Below are positions 1 to 8,986 of a stretch of DNA of 64,000 nucleotides, piece by piece. Positions within the stretch are counted from its first letter, which is position 1; each line of letters begins with the position of its first letter. Position numbers and translations under genes: made by a program. The stretch comes from Chloroflexota bacterium (GTDB lineage: Bacteria > Chloroflexota > Anaerolineae > Aggregatilineales > Aggregatilineaceae): positions 81,170 to 145,169 of the forward strand of contig JAAYCM010000025.1 in the NCBI GenBank assembly GCA_012729765.1, in the 5' to 3' direction. The notes under the pieces are model-generated. The model was not told the DNA's origin and did no database searches. It worked only from the letters and a program-made list of their open reading frames with translations.

Positions 1-958
1 CAAGCTGGAGCGCGTGCATCGACACTGCCCCGGTGATGTCCACCTCGCACGCGCTGGGCATCAGGCTCTCGCTCATCATGCTCATCACGGTGCACACATT
101 GACGCCGTAATTCTGCTGGAGCGAGGTCCAGCACTGGAGCGCCGAGGCGTCCAGGTCATTGACACTCATCCAGTCCTCGATTATGACGGCGAGCTTGGCC
201 TGCTTGACGACCGACTGCGGCGGCACATCCCCGATGCGCACATACGCCTGGATCGCGGCGAGCTTCTCGCGCACGCGGCCATCGTCATCTGCCAGACGCG
301 CGGCGTTACCCAGCACCTCAGACAGATCGAGCGTGGTCACGCTGATGCCGTTGGCTTGCAGCAGCTTTTCGCTGTAGCGCGTGGTGTTGAAGTTGCCGGG
401 CCGCGCGCCGATTGCGCCCAACCGGGCGTTGCGCAGCCCCTTGACCACGCGGCAGATGCCCATGAAGCGCTGGAGATCGCGCTTGAAGGACTCATCGGTC
501 GGGCGGATGGTGTGGCGCGTCGTCAGCGTGAAGGGGAAGCCGTACTGCACCAGGTTGTTGCAGACCGAAATCTTGCCGCAATAAGCATCGCGGCGGCGCT
601 CGACGTTGAGCTGATCGAGATCGTCGGGATAGGCCTGGACCAGGATCGGCACGTCCAGCCCGGAGAGCTTGATCGTGTCGGCCACGCCGCGTTCGTCGCC
701 GAAGTTGGGCAGGCAGACCAGCACGCCGTCGATCTCCTCTCGGTGCCGCCGGAACAGATCGGCACAGGCTTTGGCGTGTGCCCAGGTTTCGACCGCGCCG
801 AGCTTGGCCGCCTGCTCGTCCAGAATGATGGGGCGGATATCGAACTCCTGGAGCACGGCCAGCACGTCCTGGCGGCCCTCGGTGATCAGGCGGTCGGGGA
901 AGAAATCGCGGTTGCCGATAATGACGCCGAGCGTGAACTGTTTGCCATTTTTGAACAT
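1..958 (-). CDS. L-fucose/L-arabinose isomerase family protein (C-terminus beyond window)
   Basis: The reading frame opens at ATG 958 behind AAAGGA six bases upstream and stays open to the window edge, giving 319 residues of a protein that is normally about 480-500 aa. Recognisable stretches are LGVIIGNRDFFP near the start, VLVCLPNFGDE, PILVQAYPDD and NNLVQYGFPF, the Rossmann-like N-terminal layout of fucose/arabinose isomerase-fold proteins. These enzymes interconvert aldoses and ketoses with Mn2+, but many Chloroflexota members are uncharacterised and the metal ligands lie in the missing part. It sits 56 bases downstream of the SGNH hydrolase gene on the same strand, so co-transcription is likely. 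The substrate cannot be stated. Confidence 0.8.
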   Translation of the reverse strand, partial: MFKNGKQFTLGVIIGNRDFFPDRLITEGRQDVLAVLQEFDIRPIILDEQAAKLGAVETWAHAKACADLFRRHREEIDGVLVCLPNFGDERGVADTIKLSGLDVPILVQAYPDDLDQLNVERRRDAYCGKISVCNNLVQYGFPFTLTTRHTIRPTDESFKRDLQRFMGICRVVKGLRNARLGAIGARPGNFNTTRYSEKLLQANGISVTTLDLSEVLGNAARLADDDGRVREKLAAIQAYVRIGDVPPQSVVKQAKLAVIIEDWMSVNDLDASALQCWTSLQQNYGVNVCTVMSMMSESLMPSACEVDITGAVSMHALQL

Positions 959-1014
959 CTCAAATCCTTTCACGGTAGAACCACTAATTTGAATTGTTAC
1001 CGGCGCTGCCGGTG

Positions 1015-1647
1015 CTATTCCAACAAGTCGCGGACCGCCTGCGCGACGCGCTGCCCCAGTGCCAGGTGCGCCTCGGCATCAAGGTGCAGGCCGTCGAGCG
1101 GGCTGGCGCGCAGAAATTCGGTCGTATCCAGGAAGGCGCAGCCGTGCTCCTGCGCGATGGCCGCGTAGTGCCGGCTGAGGTGGGGCGCTTTCTGCTTCGC
1201 CCCCTCGAAGCTGACGGCAAATCGTTCGCTGAACTGCTCACCAACCGGCGGCGGGACGAGCAGCAGCACGCGCGGCGCTTCGCCATCATAGCCGCTGGCG
1301 CTGGCCTGGATCAGCCGGACGAGCACCCCGGCCCCCGCCGCGATGTCTTGTGGGGTGAACGAAAAGCGATATTTGAGATCATTGGTGCCCAGCATCAGCA
1401 CCACCAGATCGAGGGGCCGGTGCGATTCCAGGCAGGGCCGCAGGTACGTCTTGCCGTTTTTGTGATCGTCAAGCGGATCGTCCAGAACGGTTGTCCGCCC
1501 GCCCAGCCCCTCTTCGATCACGCGGTAGCCGTCGCCCAGCTCGCGCTGCAACACGCCGGGCCAGCGCACCGGCCAGGAAAAACGCGGCCCGCCGGCGGGG
1601 TCTGCGCCCCACGTATTCGAGTCGCCGTAGCATAAGATGTTTTTCAT
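1015..1647 (-). CDS. SGNH/GDSL-type hydrolase
   Basis: 210 aa, ATG start, no signal peptide, so probably cytoplasmic. The SGNH blocks are in order: block I CYGDSNTWGADP with the nucleophile Ser near residue 9, block II GLGGRTT near 48-54, block III MLGTNDLK near residue 85, and block V DGLHLDAEAH near the C-terminus with the catalytic Asp/His. The length fits arylesterase-like single-domain members that cut carboxylic esters of small substrates, including acetylated sugars. It precedes the isomerase-like gene, which would fit a sugar-related role, but that link is inference. Confidence 0.85.
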   Translation of the reverse strand: MKNILCYGDSNTWGADPAGGPRFSWPVRWPGVLQRELGDGYRVIEEGLGGRTTVLDDPLDDHKNGKTYLRPCLESHRPLDLVVLMLGTNDLKYRFSFTPQDIAAGAGVLVRLIQASASGYDGEAPRVLLLVPPPVGEQFSERFAVSFEGAKQKAPHLSRHYAAIAQEHGCAFLDTTEFLRASPLDGLHLDAEAHLALGQRVAQAVRDLLE

Positions 1648-1757
1648 TTTCGTTTATCTCAGTTCGCCAGGCATCTGCCGAAAACCGCCGCTGATCGTAG
1701 TCCATGTTCGGGCAGTTCGCCAGTGATGAAAGTCAGCGCGCGCCCGCCGAAGGTCCC

Positions 1758-1786
1758 TTGCGCGCCCCCGTCCACTTCCCTACAAT
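1758..1786 (+). promoter_or_regulatory. sigma70-type promoter upstream of the DUF3267-like gene
   Basis: TTGCGC (1758-1763), a 17-base spacer and TACAAT (1781-1786) point toward the membrane protein gene at 1874, leaving a leader of about 80 bases. This is the only promoter-like pair I see in the divergent spacer 1648-1873. Confidence 0.5.
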
Positions 1787-1873
1787 CTAAGCACCAGCGT
1801 GCGCGGGCACGCCCTGCCGGGCGCTGGACCTCGATCATCAGGCAGCGGGTGTGCGCACCCTGTGGAGTCCGGC

Positions 1874-2491
1874 ATGTCCAACCCATCTCGCCAGCCGATC
1901 CGGGTGCTTCCGGTGAACTACTACCAGGCCCACTATCTCGATCTCAACCAGCGCGGCGTGATGGTGTGGCTCAACCTGCTGTCGATCATCCCGCTGGCGA
2001 TTGTCGGGCTGCTGACCTTTGGCGCGCTGCTGGTCTATCACGAGGAGCTGGGCGCGCCGCTGGTCATCGACGCGCTGCCGGAACGGCTGCCGGGCATCGC
2101 CGGGTTTGCGCTGGTGCTGCTGGTCCTGCCCCTGCACGAGTGGATTCACGGGCTGATGATCCGGCGCGTCGGGCACCGGCCCCGCTACGGCGTCCGGCTG
2201 CTGGTGCTGTTCGCCACCGCAGACGGCGCGTTCTTCCGGCGCGATGAATTTCTGGGGGTGGCGCTCGCCCCGCTGGCCGTGATCAGCGTGATCGGGCTGG
2301 CGATCATGGTCTTTCTGCCGGGCGCGCTGGCCTACTGGATCGCGCTGGCGGTGGCGCTCAATGCTGGCGGGGCGATTGGCGATATCTGGATGGCGCTGGT
2401 CGTGCTGCGCTTCACGCCCGCCTCACTGATCCAGGACGAAGAAGCCGGGATGCGGATTTTTGTCCCGCACAGCCAGCAGGTGCAGCCATGA
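1874..2491 (+). CDS. DUF3267-like membrane protein with zincin motif
   Basis: 205 aa. ATG 1874 was chosen over an upstream in-frame codon at 1799 because GGAG lies seven bases before it. Hydrophobic segments lie near residues 30-55, 74-87, 120-145 and 150-170. HEWIH at residues 88-92 fits the HExxH zinc-protease motif in a transmembrane setting, as in DUF3267 proteins, which are thought to be integral-membrane metalloproteases. The substrate is unknown. The stop overlaps the start of the next gene (ATGA), so the two are translationally coupled. Confidence 0.75.
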   Translation: MSNPSRQPIRVLPVNYYQAHYLDLNQRGVMVWLNLLSIIPLAIVGLLTFGALLVYHEELGAPLVIDALPERLPGIAGFALVLLVLPLHEWIHGLMIRRVGHRPRYGVRLLVLFATADGAFFRRDEFLGVALAPLAVISVIGLAIMVFLPGALAYWIALAVALNAGGAIGDIWMALVVLRFTPASLIQDEEAGMRIFVPHSQQVQP

Positions 2492-3249
2492 AACTGATGA
2501 CGCTCAATCTGCGCCACGACGCGAACCGCTGGCCGGAGCGCGCCGGGCTGATCGTCGAAGAGCTGATGCGCGAGCAGCCGGACGTGATCGCGCTGCAAGA
2601 GGTCGCGCTGTCCATCGAGCAGGCGCATTTCATCGCGCGGCAGTTGGCGCTGTGCCTGCCCGGCCAGCAGTACAGTGTGCTGGTCGAGCCGAAGCGCGGC
2701 CTGCTGCCAAAAGAAGGGATCGCGTTCCTCTCGCGGCTGCAAGTGGTGGAGCACGCCCGGATCGACCTGCCAGAAGGCAAGCGGGTCGCCCAGTATATGC
2801 GCGTCGAGCAGGACGGCCAGCCCTACGACATCGTGAATCTGCACCTGCACCACCGCCCGCACGACAACGAGTCGGTTCGCCTGCCGCAGATTCAGCACGT
2901 GCTTGGCTGGATGTACACGGGCCGCCAGCCCATGCTGCGGCGCTGGATCGTGGCCGGAGATTTCAACGCCGCGCCGGGCAGCGCCACGATCGCGTCGCTG
3001 CGCAAACACCTGGAGTCGGCCTATGCCGCCGTGCATGGGCGCGAGCCGGAGTACACCGCTCCAACCCCGCTGCGCACCGAGGAATACGGTGAGGCGTGGG
3101 TCAGCACGATCGATTACATCTTCTTCGATCCGGCAGCGCTGCGCGTCGAGACGGCGCGGCTGGCCTTCAACCAGCCAGACCCCGACGACGAAACGCTCTA
3201 CCCGTCCGACCACTTTGGGCTGGTGGCCGAATTCGCGCCGCCCGGCTGA
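2488..3249 (+). CDS. endonuclease/exonuclease/phosphatase (EEP) family protein
   Basis: 253 aa, ATG start overlapping the upstream stop by four bases. EEP hallmarks are in order: MTLNLRHD at the N-terminus (metal-binding Asn), DVIALQEV (Glu ligand), VNLHLHH, AGDFNAAPGS (Asp/Asn pair), TIDYIFFD and PSDHFGLVAEF near the C-terminus (catalytic Asp-His). The fold cuts phosphodiester bonds with Mg2+ in nucleic acids, sphingolipids or inositides. With no signal peptide and a membrane-protein partner, the substrate is open. Confidence 0.85.
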   Translation: MKLMTLNLRHDANRWPERAGLIVEELMREQPDVIALQEVALSIEQAHFIARQLALCLPGQQYSVLVEPKRGLLPKEGIAFLSRLQVVEHARIDLPEGKRVAQYMRVEQDGQPYDIVNLHLHHRPHDNESVRLPQIQHVLGWMYTGRQPMLRRWIVAGDFNAAPGSATIASLRKHLESAYAAVHGREPEYTAPTPLRTEEYGEAWVSTIDYIFFDPAALRVETARLAFNQPDPDDETLYPSDHFGLVAEFAPPG

Positions 3250-3258
3250 GCCTGTGTG

Positions 3259-4239
3259 CTAGCGCCCCGCGTCGGGACGCGCCTGGAAGTACGCGATGAT
3301 CTGGTCGATGGTGGTTTCCAGCGGCGTGGCCGGCTCCCAGCCGATGACGCGCTTGATCTTGCTCACATCCGGCACACGGCGGTGCATGTCCTCGAACCCG
3401 ACCTCATACGCTTCTTCGTAGGGGATCAGCACGATCTCGGATGTGCTGCCGGTGCGCGCTTTGACCGTTTGCGCCAGCTCGTAGATCGAGACTTCGTGGT
3501 TGTTGCCGATGTTGAACACCTCGCCGTCACAGTCGGCGCTGCTGCCCAGGCGGCTGATCGCGTCTACCACGTCGTGCACGTTGGCGAAGCAGCGCGACTG
3601 CTGCCCATCGCCGTAAACCTGGATCGGCTCGTTGGCCAGCGCCCAGCGCACGAAACGCGGCACGACCATCCCATAAGTGCCAACCTGGCGCGGCCCGACC
3701 GTGTTAAACAGCCGGACGATTGTCACCGGCAGCCCGACCGCCTTGTGATAGGCCAATGCCAGGAACTCGTCCAGCTCTTTCGAGGCGGCATAGCTCCAGC
3801 GGCTCCTGGTGGTCGGCCCCAGGATACGGTCGTCATCTTCGCTGAAGGGGACCTTGACGCCCTTGCCGTAAACCTCCGAGGTCGAGGCGATCAGCACCTT
3901 TTTGCGGTAGCGGCGCGCCGCTTGCAGCACGATCTCCGTCCCGCCGACATTGATCTCCAGCGTGTCGATCGGGCTGTGAACAATCGCAAACACGCCGACC
4001 GCCGCCGCCAGGTGGTAGATGATGTCACATTCGCTCACCAGCCGGTCCATAACCGCCGCGTGGCGGATGTCCTCGATTGCGTAGCGAAAATTGGGCAGAC
4101 CGGCCAGATGCTCAATATTCTCGAAGCGCCCGGTCGAAAGATTGTCGATGATCGTAACCTGAGCGCCCTGGGCCAGCAGCTTCTCGGCCAGATGGCTGCC
4201 GATGAAACCCGCTCCGCCCGTAATGAGTGCGTGAACCAC
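3259..4239 (-). CDS. NAD-dependent epimerase/dehydratase (extended SDR)
   Basis: 326 aa, GTG start behind AAGGAAGG. The Rossmann motif GGAGFIGSHLAEKL is at residues 8-21 and NLSTGR follows beta-2. The catalytic YAASK sits near residue 150, preceded by the STSEVYG serine strand. NTVGPRQ and the C-terminal substrate lid match UDP-glucuronate decarboxylase or UDP-glucose 4-epimerase-like enzymes acting on nucleotide sugars for surface glycans. The exact sugar nucleotide cannot be fixed from sequence alone. It converges on the EEP gene with a 9-base gap. Confidence 0.88.
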   Translation of the reverse strand: MVHALITGGAGFIGSHLAEKLLAQGAQVTIIDNLSTGRFENIEHLAGLPNFRYAIEDIRHAAVMDRLVSECDIIYHLAAAVGVFAIVHSPIDTLEINVGGTEIVLQAARRYRKKVLIASTSEVYGKGVKVPFSEDDDRILGPTTRSRWSYAASKELDEFLALAYHKAVGLPVTIVRLFNTVGPRQVGTYGMVVPRFVRWALANEPIQVYGDGQQSRCFANVHDVVDAISRLGSSADCDGEVFNIGNNHEVSIYELAQTVKARTGSTSEIVLIPYEEAYEVGFEDMHRRVPDVSKIKRVIGWEPATPLETTIDQIIAYFQARPDAGR

Positions 4240-4364
4240 GAGGGACCTTCCTTTGTAGGGTTGACGCCTGAATCAAACGCGCGGATTATACCGGGCGGGC
4301 CGGCAGCGGCCAACTGCGCCCGGCCTACTGCCGGCTGACAGCCAGCCTGGCCCGCCCTGCCGCG

Positions 4365-5057
4365 CTACTTCTGCTCGCCTTCGGGACTGCCCCCTTTGCC
4401 CGGCGGATTAAGCCACGTCAGGAAGGCGTCTTCCGAGCGCGTCTGCATATAGACGCGGCCCGGCCCGGTGAGATCGACCACCAGCCCCTCGCCGCTGAAC
4501 AGAGTCGAGCGCGGCCCACCGATGAGGCGCACGTTGAAGCCCATCCCCTCGGTGAAGGACACCAGGTGCCCGGAATCGACCGTGTAGCGCTGGCCCGCTT
4601 CCAGATCGATCGGGTGGATCGCGCCATAGCTGGAAAGGATGAGCAGGCCCGATCCGCGCGCGCGCAGCATGATCAGCCCCTCGGACGCGAAAAACGTGCG
4701 CGCCCCGCTCCACGTCGCGTCGATGTCGATATCCATCGACGAGGCAACATACGAGCCGCTCTGCACCAGCAGCGAATCCTCGTGCATGGGTAGGATCATC
4801 ATGTCGCCGGGCAGTACCGGCGCGATATTGATCTGCCCGCCCAGCTCCGGAGCCTGGAACACGTTGAGGAAGAAGCTCTCGCCGCCGAACAGCGAGCGCT
4901 GCAAGCTGCGAAACAGGCCGCCTTCCATGCGTGTCTGGAGCTGCATCCCATCTGTCATGCCCACCATCGAGCCGGCTTCCACACGGATTTCCTCGAAGGG
5001 CGCGAGGTTGACAATCGCCATCGAATAGGCCGGGCGATATAAGATCTCGACTTGCAT
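4365..5057 (-). CDS. AIM24/TIGR00266 family protein
   Basis: 230 aa, ATG start behind AAGGAGA nine bases upstream. The beta-rich sequence shows the AIM24 pattern: EIRVEAGSMVGMTDGMQL near residue 25, a central GGESFFLNVF block, GDMMILPMHEDSLLVQSGSY, and GEGLVVDLTGPGRVYMQTR at the end. The family is a double-psi trefoil-like fold without an assigned activity in bacteria. The gene appears monocistronic. Confidence 0.85.
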   Translation of the reverse strand: MQVEILYRPAYSMAIVNLAPFEEIRVEAGSMVGMTDGMQLQTRMEGGLFRSLQRSLFGGESFFLNVFQAPELGGQINIAPVLPGDMMILPMHEDSLLVQSGSYVASSMDIDIDATWSGARTFFASEGLIMLRARGSGLLILSSYGAIHPIDLEAGQRYTVDSGHLVSFTEGMGFNVRLIGGPRSTLFSGEGLVVDLTGPGRVYMQTRSEDAFLTWLNPPGKGGSPEGEQK

Positions 5058-5132
5058 CGGCTACTTTCTCCTTATTTAGCGGCGTGCTGGCCTGGGCTGT
5101 CGGCCACTGCCAGACCCCACCCAATGTTCCTC

Positions 5133-5162
5133 TTTACAGCGCTCTTGCAACAAGTATATAAT
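5133..5162 (+). promoter_or_regulatory. promoter-like TTTACA/TATAAT pair
   Basis: TTTACA and TATAAT lie 18 bases apart. If used for the gene at 5564, the leader would be about 400 bases, so it may instead drive an unseen short RNA or be unused. Confidence 0.3.
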
Positions 5163-5482
5163 ACTCCCGTCAACACAGTACCAACGACCCCACCACCGCC
5201 GCCGTTTTCAGCGCAGTTCACTCACCCCGACCGCTTGATTCACAGGGGCGCCATACCGCCCACTTGCAGGAGTGCGATCTCGTGATCTGAGCACGTGCCC
5301 GCCTATTCAAGCTGTCTGGCAGCCTGCCCAAAGCGCTGCCGAGTCCCGTGCCGAGTCCATTTTCTGGCCCTGTTTTCCGGGTGTCAAAAGCCGTCTATCT
5401 GGCCCTCATATCCGGCTGAGAACCCCTATATCTGGGGGTGACGCAGGCCGCCATGTTTCGCTAGATTTGTCTATGACAGATT

Positions 5483-5513
5483 TTGTAAGGATAGAACAAC
5501 TGTGCTATCCTTA
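5483..5513 (+). promoter_or_regulatory. promoter overlapped by a 9-bp inverted repeat
   Basis: TTGTAA (5483-5488), a 17-base spacer and TATCCT (5506-5511) form a moderate promoter. The perfect inverted repeat TAAGGATAG (5486-5494) / CTATCCTTA (5505-5513), ten bases apart, covers both hexamers. That is the geometry of a repressor operator. The start codon of the orphan gene lies about 50 bases downstream. Confidence 0.4.
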
Positions 5514-5563
5514 CCCTATCGCTGGTGACAAGTCCATGAGCCTGGCAAGGAGACCTGAGCACC

Positions 5564-5995
5564 ATGCAACGCCACATGCTACTGATTTGCCACTCCGCCG
5601 ACGGTCATTTCGCAGATGGGAACCGTGAAGCGGTGAAGCGCGTTCTGGAGCAGACAACCTGTACCTTCAAGCACCGCGAGCCGGGCAGCGCGTGGTATAC
5701 GATCATGTGCCCGGATGGCGGCCTGATCGAGCTAAACGCGCCCGGCCTTGAGGGCAACCGCCCCTTTCACCGCATGGAAGTGATCGTCTACTGTGAGACG
5801 TGGACGCGCGGCACGCTCAACCTGCTGATGGATCTGATGCGCGCCGGCGGTTTTGGTCTGCTGGACAGCCTCGATACCGCGCAGGTCATCGTGGCAGACT
5901 TGCAGCAGGTGATCTACTTCCCCTGGCTGCCGGAGCCGCCGCTGTTCGTCCGCAGCTCGCGCGACCTGGGGCAGACCCTCGGCCTGGCAAGCTGA
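5564..5995 (+). CDS. hypothetical protein, 143 aa
   Basis: I do not recognise a family. ATG 5564 follows AAGGAG by 11 bases; an in-frame ATG at 5576 is an alternative start. The protein is soluble, mixed alpha/beta, with WYTIMCPDGGLIELNAPG near residue 45 and a C-terminal VIVADLQQVIYFPWLPEPP stretch. There is no signal peptide or membrane segment. Codon use and GC match its neighbours. It has its own promoter with an operator-like repeat and a terminator 95 bases past the stop, so it is probably a regulated single-gene unit. Confidence 0.6.
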   Translation: MQRHMLLICHSADGHFADGNREAVKRVLEQTTCTFKHREPGSAWYTIMCPDGGLIELNAPGLEGNRPFHRMEVIVYCETWTRGTLNLLMDLMRAGGFGLLDSLDTAQVIVADLQQVIYFPWLPEPPLFVRSSRDLGQTLGLAS

Positions 5996-6089
5996 CCGGC
6001 ACGCCGCCGGAGGTCCCACCCTTCGCCGGACTATCGTTGAGAAGAACACATCCCGCGCGCTCCTGATTAAATTTGACTCGATAATAGCA

Positions 6090-6119
6090 AACGGCGGATC
6101 GGATAACCGGTCCGCCGTT
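6090..6119 (-). terminator. hairpin terminator after rny
   Basis: AACGGCGGATCGG (6090-6102), loop ATAA and CCGGTCCGCCGTT (6107-6119) form a 13-bp stem with one wobble pair. It lies between two convergent genes 30 bases past the rny stop. T content after the stem is modest on either strand, so it may serve both directions. Confidence 0.55.
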
Positions 6120-6149
6120 AAGTTTGCTGTGTGATGGCTGGCCGCGCAG

Positions 6150-7682
6150 CTACTTGGCGTAGTCTACCGCGCGAGTTTCGCGGATAATCGTCACCTTGAT
6201 CTGGCCGGGATACTGCATCGTTTCTTCGATACGCTTGGAGATATCGCGTGCCAGCCGCATCGCGGCCAGGTCGTCGATCTCTTCCGGCTTGACCATGATC
6301 CGCACTTCGCGCCCGGCCTGGAGCGCGTAACTCTGCTCCACACCCTCGAACTCGCGCGCCAGGTCTTCGAGCGCCTTGACGCGCCGGATGTAGGTGTCCA
6401 GGCTTTCGCGCCGGGCGCCCGGTCGCGCGCCGGAGATCGCGTCGGCGGCTTCGATGATCATCGCCTCGACCGACTCCTGCTCGACCTCGTGGTGATGGCT
6501 GGCGATGGCGTTGACCACCTTCGGTGGCAGCCCATAGCGGCGCGCAAAGTCCGCCCCGATGGAGGCGTGCGTGCCTTCGATCTCGTGATCGACCGCCTTG
6601 CCGATGTCGTGCAGCAGCCCGCCGGCCTTGGCAATCGCCACGTCGGCCCCCAGCTCCGCCGCGATCATCCCGGCGATGTGTGCCGTCTCGATCGCGTGCG
6701 CGTGCTGGTTCTGGCCGTAGCTGGTGCGGAACTTGAGCCGCCCCAGCAGTTTGAGGATTTCATTGTTCAGGCCGGGCACGCCTGCCTCATAGGCGGCGCG
6801 CTCGCCCTCTTCACGGATCACGCGCTCGACTTCCTTGCGCGAGTCGCTGACCAGCTTCTCGATCCGCGCCGGGTGGATGCGGCCATCCAGCACCAACTTG
6901 GACATGGCGCGCTTGGCGACCTCGCGCCGGACCGGGTCGAAGCTCGAAATCGTGATGGCTTCGGGCGTGTCATCCACCACCACATCGACGCCCGTCGCCT
7001 GCTCGAAGGCGCGGATATTACGCCCGTTGCGGCCAATCACGCGGCCCTTCATCTCGTCCGACGGCAGGTTGACCACGCTCACCGCGATCTCGTTGATGTG
7101 GTCGGATGCGATGCGCTGGATCGCCAGGGCGATGATGTCACGCGCGCGGTTTTCCGCCTCGACCTTGGCCTCTTCTTCCACTTCGCGGATGCGGCGGGCC
7201 ATGTCTTGACGGGTCTCGGTTTCCACCATCGTCAGCAGCTCTTCGCGGGCCTGGTCGCGGGTCATCTCGGCCACACTCTCCAGCACCGCGCGCTGCTCCT
7301 CATACATGATCTGGATATCATTCTGCCGCTTGTCGAGCTTGCTCTGGCGCTTGTTGAGGTTCTGCTCGCGCAGTTCCAGGCGCTCGTAGCGGGTATCAAG
7401 GTCTTCGCGGCGCTTTTGCAAGCGGTCGCTTTCACGGTCTATCTCAATGCGTCGCTTCTTGGCGTTTTCTTCGGCATCTTGCTGGATACGCAGCGCGGCG
7501 TCTTTGGCCTCGACTTCGATCTGCCGGGCCTTGTTTTGCGCTTCGTTCACGACGCGCGCAGCTTCTTCCTCTGCCTGGCGCTGCCGGTTGGTGCCCTTCA
7601 TGTTCTGATAGGCATACAGCACGGCTGCACCCAACCCAACGCCAATCGCGAGCCCTCCTATCAGGGCTAGCACGATTTCCAT
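6150..7682 (-). CDS. rny: ribonuclease Y
   Basis: 510 aa, the usual RNase Y length. An N-terminal membrane anchor (residues 3-25) is followed by a long charged coiled coil to about 190 ([16 protein letters not shown] repeats). A KH domain follows, with [17 protein letters not shown] near 215-235, then an HD domain with LLHDIGKA near 355 and ASHHHEVEQ. It starts mRNA decay at the inner membrane by endonucleolytic cuts. ATG follows GAGGAG inside the end of recX, whose stop is seven bases upstream. The unit recX-rny is conserved in spirit with DNA-repair/RNA-decay housekeeping clusters. Confidence 0.96.
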   Translation of the reverse strand: MEIVLALIGGLAIGVGLGAAVLYAYQNMKGTNRQRQAEEEAARVVNEAQNKARQIEVEAKDAALRIQQDAEENAKKRRIEIDRESDRLQKRREDLDTRYERLELREQNLNKRQSKLDKRQNDIQIMYEEQRAVLESVAEMTRDQAREELLTMVETETRQDMARRIREVEEEAKVEAENRARDIIALAIQRIASDHINEIAVSVVNLPSDEMKGRVIGRNGRNIRAFEQATGVDVVVDDTPEAITISSFDPVRREVAKRAMSKLVLDGRIHPARIEKLVSDSRKEVERVIREEGERAAYEAGVPGLNNEILKLLGRLKFRTSYGQNQHAHAIETAHIAGMIAAELGADVAIAKAGGLLHDIGKAVDHEIEGTHASIGADFARRYGLPPKVVNAIASHHHEVEQESVEAMIIEAADAISGARPGARRESLDTYIRRVKALEDLAREFEGVEQSYALQAGREVRIMVKPEEIDDLAAMRLARDISKRIEETMQYPGQIKVTIIRETRAVDYAK

Positions 7683-7688
7683 GGGGCC

Positions 7689-8366
7689 TTACTCCTCATC
7701 GGTATTGGTTGTCGTATCATCGGTTGCAAAATACTCAGGGTCTTCATCTTCCAGTTCACGGATCGTTTGTTCAATGACTTCGCGCGCCAGGCTGTAGTCA
7801 AAGCCGCGCCGCGTCAGGAACGCGCCCAACTTCTGGTAGAAGTCAGCGCGACTCAGTCCGCGCCAGCGGCGCGCCTTTTCCTGGGCTGCCCGGTAGGCCG
7901 AGTCGTGACTATCGACCTCGGCCAGCACCTCATCGATCAGGCCCGACGGAATGCCCTTCTGGCGCAGCTCGTAGGCCAGGGCGCGCGGCCCGCGTGGGTT
8001 GAAGCGCTCACGGTTCTCGACCCAGTATTCGACGAACGCCCGGTCATCGACATAACCGAGATGTTCCAACCGGGCGAGTGCCTCGTCCACGACGGGCGGA
8101 GCAATCGCTTTTGATTCCAGGTGACGGCGGATCTCCGTCGTGCTGTAGGGGCGGCGGGCCAGCAGCCGGACCGCGCGATCGAACGCCCGCGCGATTTCAT
8201 CGATCGCACGCAGGGCTGCGATCTCCTCGTCGGAGAGCACCTGCCCTTTGTGCAGCCGCGCCGCCTCGTCCAGCGGCAGCCCGAACGCGTACTCGCCGTC
8301 CAGATAGATGCTGGCGCGGTCGGCGTTGCGCTGCTGCACTTCGATCGCGGTAATCGTCCCACCCAC
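7689..8366 (-). CDS. recX: regulatory protein RecX
   Basis: 225 aa. The frame is closed upstream by a stop, so GTG 8366 is the natural start, with GAGGG about 10 bases before it. It carries repeated three-helix RecX modules: RAVRLLARRPYSTTEIRRHL near 65-85, LEHLGYVDDRAFVEYWVENR near 105-125, and a third module near 165-200. RecX binds inside the RecA filament and limits its activity. The gene lies on the same strand as recA but 620 bases away, an unusual gap for a recA-recX pair. Confidence 0.93.
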   Translation of the reverse strand: MGGTITAIEVQQRNADRASIYLDGEYAFGLPLDEAARLHKGQVLSDEEIAALRAIDEIARAFDRAVRLLARRPYSTTEIRRHLESKAIAPPVVDEALARLEHLGYVDDRAFVEYWVENRERFNPRGPRALAYELRQKGIPSGLIDEVLAEVDSHDSAYRAAQEKARRWRGLSRADFYQKLGAFLTRRGFDYSLAREVIEQTIRELEDEDPEYFATDDTTTNTDEE

Positions 8367-8986
8367 GCGTGATGGCCCTCATAAACAAGACAGCCGTCGA
8401 CCAACATGGCCACGGCTGTCCGTAGATGCTTGACTGGAACTCGCAGGAAGTGTCCTGCTGAACTAACGTGAAGGCGCGTGATCTCGCCTGAACAAACGTC
8501 ACGCCTCAAGCGCGCGTGACTGCCCTAAGCCTCTGAATCACTTCATGATGCCCAGCAACAGGTCAGCACAACGCGTCCCTTCGTTCATCATCTTCAGCTT
8601 ACACCTGCCTACCTTGACCGATCGAACATACAAAACCTGGCAAGCTGCCCAGGGGTACATCACTCAATCGGTCGGCGGCCTGGGAGGGCTTCGCCGGCAC
8701 ACCGGTTACGCTTTTTGCGGCTGAAACTTCCTGCCGCGCTCCTCCCCCCAGCCTTTCAGGTTAGCCCACACAGTGTGTGAGGATACTAACTCACAACTAA
8801 CACCCGCCAGATTAACGGATGGACATCAGGTAAGCCCTGGTCGAGTTCCACAATGACAGTCGTGGCACGTTTCTTAAGCGTACTCCATTCCTATTATGCC
8901 TGTTCCCATCCGATAACACAAGCATCACTCGACAGGAATTTGCAGATTTTTTGCGGACTTTTGCAACTATTGGCGAGCAGCGCCGC
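8367..8986 (-). other. 620-base structured non-coding spacer between recA and recX
   Basis: No credible protein frame on either strand. Read in the recA direction it holds many perfect short stems: TGTGAG/CTCACA inside GTTAG/CTAAC, a CUGGGGGG/CCCUCCCAG stem enclosing GCGGC/GCCGC and CCGG/CCGG, GACCGAT/ATCGGTC enclosing CCTGG/CCAGG, GTCACGC/GCGTGAC, AGGCG/CGCCT, GCAGGA/TCCTGC, and GACAGCCGT/ACGGCTGTC (8389-8420) just before recX. The order and density suggest a structured RNA or leader. I could not match tmRNA, RNase P, SRP or known riboswitch signatures. Confidence 0.4.
8389..8420 (-). promoter_or_regulatory. perfect 9-bp hairpin in the recX leader
   Basis: GACAGCCGT and ACGGCTGTC are separated by 14 bases, followed on the minus strand by TTGTTTATG and the recX ribosome-binding GAGGG. 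It could act as a weak attenuator or as the last element of the structured spacer. Confidence 0.4.

Larger units (their letters stand above)
5058..5563. other. 506-base spacer between divergent genes
   Basis: No convincing coding frame. It holds TTTACA (5133-5138) and TATAAT (5157-5162) with an 18-base spacer on the plus strand, near-palindromic TATATAATA sequence that could also serve the minus strand, and a second promoter with an inverted repeat at 5483-5513, listed separately. Confidence 0.5.

Noticed and set aside
1659..1886. 75-residue minus-strand frame upstream of the SGNH hydrolase
   Set aside because: Low-complexity Arg/Gly composition, no ribosome site, overlaps the promoter and start of the plus-strand membrane gene.
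3256..4338. 360-residue plus-strand frame
   Set aside because: Antisense to the epimerase gene with an intact Rossmann and YxxxK motif.
8367..8986. tmRNA, RNase P RNA or SRP RNA in the recA-recX gap
   Set aside because: No tag frame with ALAA end, no GAGGAAAGTC/ACAGAAA regions, no GGAAGGAAGCAG motif.
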